From Fulvivirgaceae bacterium JP3-4 (lineage in GTDB: Bacteria > Bacteroidota > Bacteroidia > Cytophagales > Cyclobacteriaceae), in the NCBI GenBank assembly GCA_029309925.1, contig JARKND010000005.1, positions 1,116,001 to 1,180,000 of the forward strand: 64,000 nucleotides of DNA, given 5' to 3'. Of this stretch, positions 7,195 to 17,906 are shown piece after piece (the first letter of the stretch is position 1; each line of letters opens with the position of its first letter). The notes beneath the pieces were generated by a model. That model did no database searches, had not been told where the DNA came from, and saw only the letters and a list, made by a program, of their open reading frames with translations. Made by a program: the position numbers and the translations under genes.

Positions 7195-7575
7195 ATGGCT
7201 GATATTAAAGCTCTCGGAGATCAACTTGTTGAACTCACCGTTAAAGAAGTTAACGAACTGGCTTCTTATCTTAAAGAAACTTACGGTATCGAACCTGCTG
7301 CGGCTGCTGTAGCTGCTGCACCTGCAGGTGGAGCTGGTGGTGGTGCTGCCGCTGCTGCTGAGAAAACCAACTTCGATGTTGTATTGAAAGCAGCTGGTGC
7401 TAACAAACTTCAGATCGTGAAGCTTGTGAAAGAATTGACTGGTCTTGGCTTGAAAGAAGCTAAGGATGTAGTTGATGGCGCTCCTAAGACTATCAAAGAA
7501 GGCTTACCTAAGGACGAAGCAGAAAACCTGAAGAAGCAACTTACTGAGGCTGGTGCCGAAGTTGAGTTGAAGTAA
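7195..7575 (+). CDS. rplL: Ribosomal protein L7/L12
   Basis: L7/L12 forms the flexible stalk that recruits translation GTPases. The protein is 126 residues. The N-terminal dimerisation domain (about 1-33) is followed by an Ala/Gly-rich hinge (about 35-55), then the conserved C-terminal domain with [20 protein letters not shown] and [12 protein letters not shown]. It lies 39 nt after rplJ. The following 158-nt gap to rpoB holds hairpins. Confidence 0.97.
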   Translation: MADIKALGDQLVELTVKEVNELASYLKETYGIEPAAAAVAAAPAGGAGGGAAAAAEKTNFDVVLKAAGANKLQIVKLVKELTGLGLKEAKDVVDGAPKTIKEGLPKDEAENLKKQLTEAGAEVELK

Positions 7576-7610
7576 TCTTCTGAAGGCGAAGATTCTCGTC
7601 TGACTTCGGT

Positions 7611-7650
7611 TAGACCCTGGTCTGATTCTACGGAATTCAGACAGGGTCTA
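7611..7650 (+). promoter_or_regulatory. Hairpin in the rplL-rpoB intergenic region
   Basis: TAGACCCTGGTCTGA (7611-7625) pairs with TCAGACAGGGTCTA (7637-7650) with one bulged G, giving a 14-bp stem. No T-run follows. A smaller hairpin ATCTTC/GAAGAT lies just upstream (7575-7593). By analogy with other bacteria this gap could hold an attenuator or RNase processing site that sets the ratio of rplL to rpoB. That role is inferred. Confidence 0.5.
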
Positions 7651-7733
7651 TCCCTATTTATGCCCAAGGCATTTATTCCTCCGCTGACGCAAGATGAGCG
7701 CACGGATTTTAGAACCTATAAAACGAAAGCAAC

Positions 7734-10700
7734 TTGGCAAAGAAAATGACTACCGGTAGGATCGACTTCTCTTCAATTGAGAAAGTTCTCGACTACCCTG
7801 ATTTTCTGGATCTCCAACTCCAGTCTTTCAAAGATTTCTTACAGATTGAAACTCCTGCCGAAAAAAGACAGAACGAAGGTCTTTACAAAGTGTTTGCTGA
7901 GAACTTCCCGATCAGCGACTCGCGTGAAAATTTCGTGCTCGAGTTTGTAGACTATACTATCGATCCTCCAAAGTACAACGTTGATGAGTGCATCGACAGA
8001 GGATTGACGTTCTCCGTGCCGTTGAAGGCGAAGCTCCGCCTTACCTGCAACGATGAGGATAACGAAGATTTTGAAACCATCGAACAGGAAGTGTTCCTTG
8101 GTAACATTCCTTACATGACTGAGAAGGGTTCTTTCGTGATTAATGGCGCTGAACGCGTTATCGTGTCACAATTGCACCGCTCTCCTGGTGTGTTCTTCGC
8201 GATGAGCAAGCACACCAACGGAACGAAGCTGTATTCAGCGCGTATCATTCCGTTCAAAGGATCATGGATCGAATTTGCAACCGATGTTAACGCAGTAATG
8301 TATGCGTACATCGACCGTAAAAAGAAATTCCCTGTAACCACGCTGCTTCGCGCAATTGGTTATGGTTCAGATAAAGATATCCTCGACCTCTTCGGATTGT
8401 CTGAAGAAGTTGAAGCAAATAAAAATACACTTAAGAAGATCGTAGGCCGCAAGCTTGCTGCAAGGGTTCTCAAGACCTGGACAGAAGACTTCGTGGATGA
8501 AGATACTGGTGAAGTGGTTTCGATCGATCGTAACGAGGTTCTCCTCGAGCGCGATCACCTGATCGAAGCTGAAGATGTAGACGTTATCTTGGATTCAGGT
8601 GTGAAGTCAATCATTCTTCACAGAGATGACATCAACATCGCTGACTACAACATCATCTTCAATACGCTTGCTAAGGATACTTCAAACTCAGAAAAAGAAG
8701 CGGTTGAATACATCTACCGTCAGCTGAGAAATACTGAAGCTCCTGATGAACAAACTGCTCGCGATATTATCCAGAGCTTGTTCTTCTCTGAAAAGCGTTA
8801 CGACCTCGGTGAAGTAGGACGTTACAGAATCAACAAGAAGCTCGGTCTTGACCTCGGTTATGATCAGCGCGTGTTGACGAAAGAGGATATTATCCTGATC
8901 GTGAAATACCTCATCGGCCTGATCAACTCAAAAGCAGTTGTCGATGATATCGATCACTTGTCTAACAGACGTGTAAGAACAGTAGGGGAACAGTTGTATT
9001 CTCAGTTTGGTGTAGGTCTTGCCCGTATGGCGAGAACCATCAAGGAAAGAATGAACGTTCGCGATAATGAAGACTTCAAGCCAGTTGATTTGATCAACGC
9101 GCGTACGTTGTCTTCTGTGATCAACTCGTTCTTCGGCACAAACCAGTTGTCTCAGTTCATGGATCAAACCAATCCATTGGCGGAGATCACACACAAGCGC
9201 AGGATGTCTGCCCTTGGTCCAGGTGGTCTTTCCCGTGAACGTGCGGGCTTCGAGGTTCGTGACGTACACTACACGCACTACGGTCGTCTTTGTACGATCG
9301 AAACGCCAGAAGGTCCGAACATCGGTCTTATCTCTTCACTTTGCGTTCACGCGAAAGTGAATAAGATGGGATTCATCGAAACGCCTTACCGCAAAATTGA
9401 AAACGGTAAAGTGAAGATGAAGGATCCTGTGATCTTCCTGACCGCTGAAGAAGAAGATACAAACTACATCGCGCAGGCAAACGCACCGATCAAACCAACA
9501 GGTGAATTCACAGTCGAGAAAGTTAAGTCTCGTTTCGAAGGTGACTTCCCGGTAGTGGAACCAAAGGATCTGAAGTACATGGACATCGCTCCGAACCAAA
9601 TCGTTTCGGTGGCTGCGTCTCTGATTCCTTTCCTTGAACACGATGATGCTAACCGCGCCCTGATGGGTTCGAACATGCAACGTCAGGCAGTTCCGCTGAT
9701 GAGACCTGAAGCTCCTATCGTAGGAACAGGTCTTGAAGGACAGGTTGCCCTTGACTCACGTGCCCTTGTGCTCGCAGAAGGCGATGGCGTAGTAGAGTTT
9801 GTTGATGCAAAGAAGATCGTTATCAAATACGAAGTCAATGACGAGCAACGTCTGGTAAACTTCGATGACGAATTCAGAACATACAATTTGATCAAGTTCA
9901 GAAGAACAAACCAGGATACCTGTATCAACCTGACGCCATTGGTTTACAAAGGTCAGAAGGTTGTGAAAGGTCAGCCGTTGTGCCAGGGCTATGCCACACA
10001 AAACGGTGAGCTTGCTCTTGGTCGCAACCTTCTCGTGGCTTACATGCCATGGCAGGGTTACAACTTCGAGGATGCGATCGTAATCTCTGAACGCGTTGTT
10101 CGTGATGACATCTATACTTCGATCCACATTGAAGAATTCGAGCTTGAAGTTCGTGACACAAAACGTGGTGAGGAGGAATTGACATCTGAAATCCCGAACG
10201 TAAGCGAAGAGGCCGTGAAACATCTCGATGAGAATGGTATCATCCGCGTGGGCGCTGAAGTGAAGGAAGGAGATATCCTCATCGGTAAGATCACTCCTAA
10301 AGGTGAAACAGATCCAACTCCTGAAGAGAAACTTCTGAGAGCGATCTTCGGAGATAAGGCTGGTGATGTGAAAGACGCATCGCTTAAGGCACCTCCATCA
10401 CTGAAAGGTGTTGTTATCGACACCAAACTCTTCTCAAGACCTAAGCGCGACAAAGATGTTCGCACGAAGTCGAAAAAAGAGCTTGACGCATTGAAGAACA
10501 AATACAGCAAGCAGCTTTCTGAACTCCGCGATGAGATGATCAAGAAGCTGACAACACTGCTGAACGGAAAGACCAGCAACGGTGTAAAACATAAGTTCGG
10601 TGATGAACTGGTGAGCAAAGGAGTGAAGTTCTCATCTAAAGTGATTGAGAATAACCTCTTCCCTGACAAGAACATCTACCGCGATGAAAGTAACTATAAC

Positions 10701-11606
10701 GTTCCGGAAGAAGTGAACCTCATTGCTGACGTCAGCCTTGAGAACTGGACACCGGATGAGCACACCAATGAGCTGATCGGCCAGACTGTAAAGAACTACT
10801 TGCTGAAACGCAATACTTACGCTGGTGAATTCAAGCGTGAGCGCTTTACTCTTGAAGTTGGTGATGAGCTTCCTACAGGTATCGTACAGCTTGCAAAGGT
10901 TTATGTTGCTAAGAAACGTAAACTGAAAGTTGGTGATAAGATGGCGGGTCGTCACGGTAACAAAGGTGTTGTTGCGCGTATCGTACAGGAACAAGACATG
11001 CCATTCCTCGAAGACGGAACTCCGGTTGATATCTGTTTGAACCCGCTTGGTGTACCATCGCGTATGAACCTGGGTCAGATCTATGAAACGGTGTTGGCAT
11101 GGGCTGGTCACAAGCTTAAGAAGAAATATGCTACTCCGATCTTTGACGGAGCATCAATGGAAGAAGTACAGACTGAACTGAAAGAAGCTGGTTTGCCACC
11201 TTTCGGAAGAACATACCTGTATGATGGTTTGACCGGAGACAAATTCGATCAGCCAGTAACCGTTGGTATGGCATACATGCTGAAGCTTGGTCACTTGGTT
11301 GACGACAAGATGCACGCACGTTCTATCGGACCTTACTCGCTTATCACACAGCAACCGCTTGGTGGTAAAGCACAGTTCGGTGGACAGCGCTTTGGAGAAA
11401 TGGAGGTTTGGGCAATCGAGGCATTCGGTGCGTCTCATATCCTTCAAGAAATCCTTACCATCAAGTCGGATGACGTGATCGGTCGTGCAAAAGCATACGA
11501 AGCGATTGTGAAAGGTGAAAACATGCGCAAGCCGAATATTCCTGAATCATTCAACGTATTGGTTCACGAACTACGCGGTCTTGCATTGGAGATCACTATG
11601 GACTAA
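7734..11606 (+). CDS. rpoB: RNA polymerase beta subunit
   Basis: RpoB forms, with RpoC, the catalytic core of RNA polymerase. The protein is about 1290 residues. The rifampicin-binding cluster [13 protein letters not shown] begins at residue 470, with D477, H487 and S492 equivalent to E. coli D516, H526 and S531 and carrying the sensitive-type residues. The C-terminal motif [11 protein letters not shown] is at 1217-1227. The frame opens with TTG at 7734 ([12 protein letters not shown]); ATG 7746 is an alternative start. rpoC follows after 112 nt of AT-rich dyad repeat. Confidence 0.97.
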   Translation: MAKKMTTGRIDFSSIEKVLDYPDFLDLQLQSFKDFLQIETPAEKRQNEGLYKVFAENFPISDSRENFVLEFVDYTIDPPKYNVDECIDRGLTFSVPLKAKLRLTCNDEDNEDFETIEQEVFLGNIPYMTEKGSFVINGAERVIVSQLHRSPGVFFAMSKHTNGTKLYSARIIPFKGSWIEFATDVNAVMYAYIDRKKKFPVTTLLRAIGYGSDKDILDLFGLSEEVEANKNTLKKIVGRKLAARVLKTWTEDFVDEDTGEVVSIDRNEVLLERDHLIEAEDVDVILDSGVKSIILHRDDINIADYNIIFNTLAKDTSNSEKEAVEYIYRQLRNTEAPDEQTARDIIQSLFFSEKRYDLGEVGRYRINKKLGLDLGYDQRVLTKEDIILIVKYLIGLINSKAVVDDIDHLSNRRVRTVGEQLYSQFGVGLARMARTIKERMNVRDNEDFKPVDLINARTLSSVINSFFGTNQLSQFMDQTNPLAEITHKRRMSALGPGGLSRERAGFEVRDVHYTHYGRLCTIETPEGPNIGLISSLCVHAKVNKMGFIETPYRKIENGKVKMKDPVIFLTAEEEDTNYIAQANAPIKPTGEFTVEKVKSRFEGDFPVVEPKDLKYMDIAPNQIVSVAASLIPFLEHDDANRALMGSNMQRQAVPLMRPEAPIVGTGLEGQVALDSRALVLAEGDGVVEFVDAKKIVIKYEVNDEQRLVNFDDEFRTYNLIKFRRTNQDTCINLTPLVYKGQKVVKGQPLCQGYATQNGELALGRNLLVAYMPWQGYNFEDAIVISERVVRDDIYTSIHIEEFELEVRDTKRGEEELTSEIPNVSEEAVKHLDENGIIRVGAEVKEGDILIGKITPKGETDPTPEEKLLRAIFGDKAGDVKDASLKAPPSLKGVVIDTKLFSRPKRDKDVRTKSKKELDALKNKYSKQLSELRDEMIKKLTTLLNGKTSNGVKHKFGDELVSKGVKFSSKVIENNLFPDKNIYRDESNYNVPEEVNLIADVSLENWTPDEHTNELIGQTVKNYLLKRNTYAGEFKRERFTLEVGDELPTGIVQLAKVYVAKKRKLKVGDKMAGRHGNKGVVARIVQEQDMPFLEDGTPVDICLNPLGVPSRMNLGQIYETVLAWAGHKLKKKYATPIFDGASMEEVQTELKEAGLPPFGRTYLYDGLTGDKFDQPVTVGMAYMLKLGHLVDDKMHARSIGPYSLITQQPLGGKAQFGGQRFGEMEVWAIEAFGASHILQEILTIKSDDVIGRAKAYEAIVKGENMRKPNIPESFNVLVHELRGLALEITMD

Positions 11607-11609
11607 ATG

Positions 11610-11693
11610 ATTTGAGATGTTAGATTTAAGATTTGAGATTTAAATGCATTTCAATTCTTAAATCTAAAATCTAAAATCTTAAATTTTTGAATT
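11610..11693 (+). repeat. AT-rich dyad element between rpoB and rpoC
   Basis: The left arm (about 11614-11642) is built of AGATTTAAGATTTGAG words. The right arm (about 11656-11687) is built of the inverse words AAATCTAAAATCTAAAATCT. The arms pair imperfectly over about 28 nt around a short centre near 11645. It occupies nearly the whole 112-nt gap. See the related copies at 38349, 46933, 47416, 49811 and 51122. Confidence 0.65.
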
Positions 11694-11718
11694 GAACCGT
11701 TAACTGAAAACTTACACT

Positions 11719-14700
11719 ATGTCTTTCAGAAAAAATAAAAAGATCAACAACGACTTCTCCAAGATCACCATCAGCTTGGCTTCTCCGGAATCAATTCTGG
11801 AAAGCTCGCACGGTGAGGTGACCCAACCGGAAACGATCAACTACAGAACCTACAAGCCTGAAATGGGCGGTTTGTTCTGCGAGAGAATTTTCGGTCCGGT
11901 GAAGGATTGGGAATGTCATTGCGGTAAGTATAAAAGAATCCGTTACAAAGGCATCATCTGCGATCGCTGCGGTGTAGAAGTTACTGAGAAGAAAGTAAGA
12001 CGCGAGCGCATGGGCCACATCGAACTTGTTGTACCAGTGGCACACATCTGGTATTTCCGTTCGTTGCCAAACAAGATCGGTTATTTGTTAGGTCTCCCTA
12101 CAAAGAAGCTTGATCAGATTATCTACTACGAACGCTATGTCGTTATTCAGCCAGGTATCAAAGAAGAAGATGGCGTTAACCGTCTCGACTTCCTTACTGA
12201 AGAAGAATACCTCGACATCGTTGATAAGCTTCCTCGCGAAAATCAACTCCTCGATGACAATGACCCTAAGAAGTTCATTGCCAAGATGGGTGCAGATGCG
12301 TTGGAAATGTTGTTGTCAAGAACACAGCTTGACCAGTTGTCTTACGACTTAAGACACCAGGCTGCTACTGATACATCACAGCAACGTAAGGCTGAAGCAT
12401 TGAAGCGTTTGAAAGTTGTAGAAGCTTTCCGCGATGCAAAAACTCGTATTGAGAATAAGCCTGAGTGGATGGTGATCAAGATGGTCCCTGTAATTCCGCC
12501 AGAATTGCGTCCGCTCGTACCGTTGGATGGTGGTCGTTTCGCTACATCAGATTTGAATGATCTTTACAGACGCGTTATTATCCGTAACAACCGTCTGAAG
12601 AGATTGATCGATATTAAAGCTCCTGAAGTTATCCTTCGTAACGAGAAGCGTATGCTCCAGGAAGCAGTTGACTCATTGTTCGACAACTCACGTAAAGTGA
12701 ATGCAGTTCGTTCAGATGGAAACCGCGCACTGAAGTCGTTGAGCGATATGCTCAAAGGTAAGCAAGGTCGTTTCCGTCAAAACCTCCTCGGTAAGCGTGT
12801 TGACTACTCTGGTCGTTCGGTTATCGTTGTTGGTCCTGAATTGAAACTTCACGAGTGCGGTTTGCCAAAAGACATGGCGGCTGAATTGTTCAAGCCATTT
12901 ATCATTCGCAAGCTCATCGAAAGAGGAATTGTGAAGACTGTGAAGTCAGCAAAGAAGATTGTTGACAGAAAAGATCCGGTGATCTGGGATATTTTGGAAA
13001 ACGTATTGAAAGGACATCCTGTTCTTTTGAACCGTGCCCCGACACTTCACAGACTTGGTATCCAGGCATTCCAGCCTAAGCTGATCGAAGGAAAAGCTAT
13101 CCAGCTGCACCCACTCGTATGTACTGCGTTTAACGCTGACTTTGACGGTGACCAGATGGCGGTTCACGTTCCACTTGGACAGGAAGCAATTCTTGAGGCA
13201 TCGATGTTGATGCTTTCATCGCACAACATCCTTAACCCTGCCAACGGTGCGCCTATCACGGTTCCGTCTCAGGACATGGTGTTGGGTCTGTACTATTTGA
13301 CAAAAGGAAGAAAGAGCACACCTGAAGTTCCTGTAAAAGGTGAAGGCAAGCGTTTCTACTCTGCAGAAGAGGTGATCGTGGCTTTCAATGAAGGACGTGT
13401 TTCAAAGCATGCGAACATCAAAGTTCGCGTGAATGTGAAAGACAAAAAATCAGGCGAGCTCGGATATAAGACAATTGAAACCACAGTAGGTCGCGTGTTG
13501 TTCAATCAGCACGTTCCTGAAGAAGTAGGTTTCGTAGATGAACTTCTCACAAAGAAGAAACTTCAGACGATCATCGCTGATGTATTCAAGTACGCTGGTT
13601 TGTCGAAGACTGCAAAGTTCCTCGATGATATCAAAGAGCTTGGATTCCAGATGGCGTACAAAGGCGGACTTTCAATGGGTCTGAACGATGTAAAGGTTCC
13701 CGCTGAAAAAGAGAAATTGGTGGCTAATGCCCAGGAAGAAGTTGATTCTGTATGGAACAACTACATGATGGGTCTTATCACTGATAACGAACGTTATAAC
13801 CAGGTTATTGATATCTGGACACGTACGAATACACTTCTTACCAACACGTTGATGAGACAGCTGGAAGAAGATAACCAGGGCTTCAACTCGATCTACATGA
13901 TGATGCACTCCGGTGCGCGTGGTTCGAGAGAGCAGATCCGTCAGTTGGGTGGTATGCGTGGTCTGATGGCGAAACCTCAGAAGAATCTCGCAGGTTCAGT
14001 GGGTTCCATCATCGAAAACCCGATCCTTTCAAACTTCAAAGAAGGATTGGATGTATTGGAATACTTCATCTCTACGCACGGTGCTCGTAAAGGTCTTGCC
14101 GATACAGCATTGAAAACTGCCGATGCTGGTTACCTGACACGTAGGTTGGTTGACGTTGCTCACGACCTTGTGATCACTGAAGAGGATTGCGGAACGATGC
14201 GCGGTTTGAAAGTAACAGCATTGAAAGACAACGAAGATATCGTTGAACCATTGTCAGAAAGAATCGTGGGTCGTGTAACTGTTCATGCAGTATTCGATCC
14301 GTTGACTGATAACCTCATCGTTGACGCCAACGAGGAGATCACTGACGAAATCGCCAAGAAGATCGAAGAAACTGCAATCGAAGAAGTGGAAATCCGCTCG
14401 CTGCTGACGTGCGAATCGAAGATCGGTGGTTGCGCGAAGTGTTACGGAAGAAACCTGGCAACAGGTAACATGGTTCAGACGGGTGAAGCTGTCGGTGTAA
14501 TCGCTGCACAGTCAATCGGTGAACCTGGTACTCAGCTTACACTCCGTACATTCCACGTGGGTGGTACTGCTTCCAACATCGCTGTTGAAGCAAACATCAA
14601 GGCGAAATTCCCTGGTATTGTAGAGTTCGAAGGTGTTCGTATCATCGAAACAACTGACAATGAAAACAATCCGGTTCGTGTAGTGATGGGCCGTACAGGT

Positions 14701-16029
14701 GAGATCAGAATTGTTGATAAAGAAAAGAACAGAGTGTTGATCACTAACAACGTTCCTTACGGTGCGTTCCTGAAAGTGAAAGACGGTGATAAAGTTGAAA
14801 AAGGAGATGAGTTGTGTTTCTGGGATCCTTACAACGCGGTAATCCTTTCTGAGATCGATGGTACTGTAGAGTACGAGTCGATAATCGAAGGCGTTACTTA
14901 CAAGGAGGAATCCGATGAACAGACTGGTCACCGCGAAAAAGTTATCACGGAGACAAGAGATAAGACTAAGAACCCGGCTGTCCTTGTAAAAGGAAAGACC
15001 GATTCAAAAGGATACAACGTTCCGGTGGGTGCTCACCTTGCAGTTGATGCAGGCGAGAAGATCAAAGCAGGTCATGTGCTTGCTAAGATTCCTCGCACAA
15101 TGGGTAAGTCACGCGACATCACGGGTGGTCTTCCACGTGTGACGGAATTGTTCGAAGCTCGTAACCCTTCTAACCCAGCGGTTGTGAGTGAGATCGATGG
15201 TGTTGTAACGTATGGCGGTATCAAGCGTGGTAACCGTGAAATTTTCATCGAGTCACGCGATGGTGTACAGAAGCGTTACTTAGTGCCATTGTCTAAGCAC
15301 ATCCTTGTTCAGGACAACGACTTCGTGAAAGCGGGTCAGCCGTTGTCAGACGGATCGATCACGCCAAGTGACATCCTGTTGATCAAAGGGCCTACAGCAG
15401 TACAGGAATATCTTGTGAATGAAATCCAGGAAGTTTACCGTCTGCAGGGTGTGAAGATCAATGACAAGCACATTGAAGCTATCGTGAGCCAGATGATGCA
15501 GAAGGTTGAGATCATCGATCCAGGTGATACAACATTCCTGCCTGGCGAATACGTTGATAAGTTTGCGTTCCGTGAAGAGAACGACCAGGTAATCGACAAG
15601 AAAGTTGTTGTTGATCCAGGCGATTCTCCAACGATGAAGGCGGGTCAGATCATTACAGCACGCGAGTTCAGAGATGAAAACTCTCAGCTGAGAAGAAAAG
15701 ACCAGAAATTGATCGAAGTTCGTGATGCACTTGCTGCGGTTTCAAGACCAACGCTTCAGGGTATCACACAGGCATCGTTGAAAACAGAGAGCTGGTTGTC
15801 AGCGGCATCCTTCCAGGAAACTACGAAGGTATTGAGCGAAGCAGCGATCCGTGGTAAGACTGACTGGTTGATGGGTATGAAGGAGAATGTGATCGTAGGT
15901 CACCTGATCCCTGCCGGAACCGGCCAGCGCAAGTTCAACGACATCATCGTTACGCACAAGGACGAGTATAATGCTTTGACCGCAGCGGAAACGAGAACGA
16001 GAGATCGTGAGAAGGAACTGGCGGACTAG
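11719..16029 (+). CDS. rpoC: RNA polymerase beta-prime subunit
   Basis: RpoC holds the polymerase active site. The protein is 1436 residues, in the range for Bacteroidota. The N-terminal zinc ribbon has C66, C68, C81 and C84. The catalytic Mg-binding motif NADFDGD is at 472-478. The second zinc site ([14 protein letters not shown]) and the trigger-loop region [20 protein letters not shown] follow in order. The C-terminal part ends in REKELAD. A strong terminator at 16114 closes the unit. Confidence 0.98.
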   Translation: MSFRKNKKINNDFSKITISLASPESILESSHGEVTQPETINYRTYKPEMGGLFCERIFGPVKDWECHCGKYKRIRYKGIICDRCGVEVTEKKVRRERMGHIELVVPVAHIWYFRSLPNKIGYLLGLPTKKLDQIIYYERYVVIQPGIKEEDGVNRLDFLTEEEYLDIVDKLPRENQLLDDNDPKKFIAKMGADALEMLLSRTQLDQLSYDLRHQAATDTSQQRKAEALKRLKVVEAFRDAKTRIENKPEWMVIKMVPVIPPELRPLVPLDGGRFATSDLNDLYRRVIIRNNRLKRLIDIKAPEVILRNEKRMLQEAVDSLFDNSRKVNAVRSDGNRALKSLSDMLKGKQGRFRQNLLGKRVDYSGRSVIVVGPELKLHECGLPKDMAAELFKPFIIRKLIERGIVKTVKSAKKIVDRKDPVIWDILENVLKGHPVLLNRAPTLHRLGIQAFQPKLIEGKAIQLHPLVCTAFNADFDGDQMAVHVPLGQEAILEASMLMLSSHNILNPANGAPITVPSQDMVLGLYYLTKGRKSTPEVPVKGEGKRFYSAEEVIVAFNEGRVSKHANIKVRVNVKDKKSGELGYKTIETTVGRVLFNQHVPEEVGFVDELLTKKKLQTIIADVFKYAGLSKTAKFLDDIKELGFQMAYKGGLSMGLNDVKVPAEKEKLVANAQEEVDSVWNNYMMGLITDNERYNQVIDIWTRTNTLLTNTLMRQLEEDNQGFNSIYMMMHSGARGSREQIRQLGGMRGLMAKPQKNLAGSVGSIIENPILSNFKEGLDVLEYFISTHGARKGLADTALKTADAGYLTRRLVDVAHDLVITEEDCGTMRGLKVTALKDNEDIVEPLSERIVGRVTVHAVFDPLTDNLIVDANEEITDEIAKKIEETAIEEVEIRSLLTCESKIGGCAKCYGRNLATGNMVQTGEAVGVIAAQSIGEPGTQLTLRTFHVGGTASNIAVEANIKAKFPGIVEFEGVRIIETTDNENNPVRVVMGRTGEIRIVDKEKNRVLITNNVPYGAFLKVKDGDKVEKGDELCFWDPYNAVILSEIDGTVEYESIIEGVTYKEESDEQTGHREKVITETRDKTKNPAVLVKGKTDSKGYNVPVGAHLAVDAGEKIKAGHVLAKIPRTMGKSRDITGGLPRVTELFEARNPSNPAVVSEIDGVVTYGGIKRGNREIFIESRDGVQKRYLVPLSKHILVQDNDFVKAGQPLSDGSITPSDILLIKGPTAVQEYLVNEIQEVYRLQGVKINDKHIEAIVSQMMQKVEIIDPGDTTFLPGEYVDKFAFREENDQVIDKKVVVDPGDSPTMKAGQIITAREFRDENSQLRRKDQKLIEVRDALAAVSRPTLQGITQASLKTESWLSAASFQETTKVLSEAAIRGKTDWLMGMKENVIVGHLIPAGTGQRKFNDIIVTHKDEYNALTAAETRTRDREKELAD

Positions 16030-16329
16030 CTCTGAGCTAATAGCTGCGTGCCTCGAGGGGCTACAAGCTACACGCTTCAAGCTGCAAGCACGTTCTGTCT
16101 AATATGAATTGATAGTCATTGGTGAAGTAATATTCGCCAATGACTTTTTTGCTTAATCAACTTTGCATTTGCCAACAGCTAATGGCAATAGCCAAAAGCT
16201 TGCATTTTCGGTATTCCTGCATTTCCCTAATGCCTAATGCCTAATGCCTAATGCCTCGACCTTGGTGTTAAAGTCAACCAAGAGTCCTGAATTTACTAAT
16301 GACTAGTGACTAATGACCAGTGACTAATT
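16030..16329 (+). other. rpoC-DUF3467 gap with terminator and low-complexity words
   Basis: Three hundred nt without a gene. 16042-16092 contains GCTACAAGCTAC/CTTCAAGCTGCAAGC words like those at 41055-41135. The rpoC terminator is at 16114-16150. 16230-16255 is four tandem CTAATGC-type heptads, and 16298-16328 is CTAATGACTAGTGACTAATG-type words running up to the next start codon. No consensus promoter was found. Confidence 0.5.
16114..16150 (+). terminator. Intrinsic terminator after rpoC
   Basis: AGTCATTGGTGAA (16114-16126) pairs with TTCGCCAATGACT (16133-16145) in a 13-bp stem with one G-U pair, loop GTAATA, followed by a run of T (to 16150). Confidence 0.85.
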
Positions 16330-16686
16330 ATGGACGAAAAGAACAAACCACAACCACCTGCTCCGGGTCAACCTCCTGCAGGCCAGCCTCAGAACCAGAT
16401 CAACATTGAATTGACTGAGGAAATTGCTGAAGGGATCTATTCCAACCTCGCGATGATTGCGCATTCGAATAGCGAATTCGTGATTGATTTTATCCGCTTA
16501 ATGCCGGGTGTTCCCAAGGCGAAGGTCAAGTCCAGGATTGTAATCACTCCTGAGCACGCGAAGCGTTTTTTAGCTGCTTTAAAAGACAACATTGAAAAGT
16601 ATGAGGCTTCTTTCGGGCCGATTAAGAGAACTGACGACCTGCCCAAGTTTCCAATGAATTTTGGTGGGGCGATGGGGGAGGCGTAG
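16330..16686 (+). CDS. DUF3467 protein
   Basis: A 118-residue protein of the DUF3467 family, which in Bacteroidota is commonly found beside rpoC and the rpsL operon. A proline/glutamine-rich, probably disordered N-terminus (residues 4-24) precedes a folded part. That part contains the family pattern I-A-E-G-I-Y-S-N-L-A-M-I-A-H-S-N-S-E-F, D-F-I-R-L-M-P-G and VITPEHAKRFLAALKDN. No signal peptide or membrane segment. Function unknown; the constant position next to RNA polymerase and S12 genes suggests an information-processing role, which is inference only. Confidence 0.85.
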   Translation: MDEKNKPQPPAPGQPPAGQPQNQINIELTEEIAEGIYSNLAMIAHSNSEFVIDFIRLMPGVPKAKVKSRIVITPEHAKRFLAALKDNIEKYEASFGPIKRTDDLPKFPMNFGGAMGEA

Positions 16687-16687
16687 G

Positions 16688-16811
16688 CTATGGCGCTAAG
16701 GGTACTGACTATGGCCAATGGCTATAGCTATGGCTCGAGCCCCTTCATTCAAAGGGAGAATCTTAGAAGTTCGGGTGAAAAGGCCATTGCCATAGCCAAA
16801 AGCCATAGCTT
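16688..16811 (+). repeat. Dyad element of the GGCTATGGC family
   Basis: The left arm is CTATGGCCAATGGCTATAGC and neighbours (about 16710-16735, with further copies from 16688). The right arm (16782-16811) is GGCCATTGCCATAGCC and AAAGCCATAGC. The arms pair over about 27 nt with few mismatches around a 46-nt centre. Related copies are at 34113-34149 and 39386-39430. Confidence 0.6.
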
Positions 16812-16910
16812 TCTACCGAAATCGAGCACGAAAACGGGAAACAGACAGCTGTGAAAGGCCTAAAAATCACCCTAAACCGCCCGAATTCTCAGAAAATTCT
16901 CAATCCGTGT

Positions 16911-16941
16911 TTTGCGGGTTTGCTTCTTCTGACTACCTTTG
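16911..16941 (+). promoter_or_regulatory. Promoter of the rpsL-rpsG-fusA-rpsJ operon
   Basis: TTTG 16911-16914, 19-nt spacer, TACCTTTG 16934-16941: a perfect Bacteroidota consensus. It is 39 nt upstream of the rpsL start codon, leaving a short leader. The -7 box and downstream GCAGTCCTT are shared with the promoter at 4319. Confidence 0.85.
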
Positions 16942-16980
16942 CAGTCCTTATTTCAAAAGGTTTTATTAATTAGTATATAA

Positions 16981-17406
16981 ATGCCTACCATTCAACAACT
17001 TGTAAGAAAAGGCCGCACGAAATTGACTTTTAAGTCAAAGTCTCCTGCCTTGGATTCCTGCCCACAGCGCAGGGGCGTATGTACACGCGTGTACACAACT
17101 ACGCCTAAGAAGCCGAACTCAGCTATGCGTAAAGTAGCCCGCGTTCGTCTCACCAACGGAAAAGAAGTTAACGCATACATCCCGGGTGAAGGCCACAACC
17201 TTCAGGAACACTCAATCGTGTTGATCCGTGGTGGAAGGGTTAAAGATCTTCCGGGTGTTCGTTACCACATCATCCGTGGCGCATTGGATACTGCTGGCGT
17301 GAATGGTCGCAAGCAGGGTCGTTCTAAATACGGTGCAAAAAGACCTAAGGCAGGTGCTGCAGCAGCTGCTCCGGCAAAAGGAGCTCCAGCTAAGGGTAAA
17401 AAATAA
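16981..17406 (+). CDS. rpsL: Ribosomal protein S12
   Basis: S12 acts at the decoding centre. The protein is 141 residues, about 17 longer than E. coli S12, because of a C-terminal Ala/Lys/Pro tail (from about residue 122). The core [14 protein letters not shown] is intact with K43, and [13 protein letters not shown] is present. These lysines are the streptomycin-sensitive type. It is the first gene of the str operon, with rpsG 12 nt downstream. Confidence 0.97.
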   Translation: MPTIQQLVRKGRTKLTFKSKSPALDSCPQRRGVCTRVYTTTPKKPNSAMRKVARVRLTNGKEVNAYIPGEGHNLQEHSIVLIRGGRVKDLPGVRYHIIRGALDTAGVNGRKQGRSKYGAKRPKAGAAAAAPAKGAPAKGKK

Positions 17407-17418
17407 TCAGTTCTAGTC

Positions 17419-17886
17419 ATGAGAAAGACAAAACCTAAAAAGAGATACCTCCTTCCTGATCCTAAGTTTCAGGATACATTAGTAACAAAGTTTGTTAACT
17501 ATCTAATGGAACAAGGTAAGAAGAGCGTTGCCTATAACATTTTCTATGATGCCGTTGCTCAGGTTGAAAAGAAAACCAACGAGCCTGGTCTTGAAGTGTG
17601 GAAGCGCGCAATGAACAACCTCATGCCATCTGTTGAAGTGAAAAGCCGCAGGGTAGGTGGCGCGACTTTCCAGGTGCCGGTTGAAATCAGACCTGAACGC
17701 AGAATTAACCTTAGCATCAAGTGGCTCATTGAATATTCAAGAGCCCGCGGTGAGAAGACAATGATGGATAAACTTGCTGCAGAGATCATCGCAGCTTCAA
17801 AGGGCGAAGGTGCCGCAATGAAGAAGAAAGATGATACGCACAGAATGGCCGAGGCAAACAAGGCATTCTCTCATTTCAGATTTTAA
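17419..17886 (+). CDS. rpsG: Ribosomal protein S7
   Basis: S7 nucleates assembly of the 30S head and contacts the E-site tRNA. The protein is 155 residues, standard length. It begins [19 protein letters not shown] and contains the conserved [19 protein letters not shown] and the C-terminal [16 protein letters not shown]. It lies 12 nt after rpsL and 20 nt before fusA. Confidence 0.97.
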   Translation: MRKTKPKKRYLLPDPKFQDTLVTKFVNYLMEQGKKSVAYNIFYDAVAQVEKKTNEPGLEVWKRAMNNLMPSVEVKSRRVGGATFQVPVEIRPERRINLSIKWLIEYSRARGEKTMMDKLAAEIIAASKGEGAAMKKKDDTHRMAEANKAFSHFRF

Positions 17887-17906
17887 TTTTTTAGGATAAA
17901 GAAGTA

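Noticed and set aside
7264-7360. GC-rich alanine-coding stretch in rplL as a possible repeat
   Set aside because: It is the normal Ala/Gly hinge of L7/L12.
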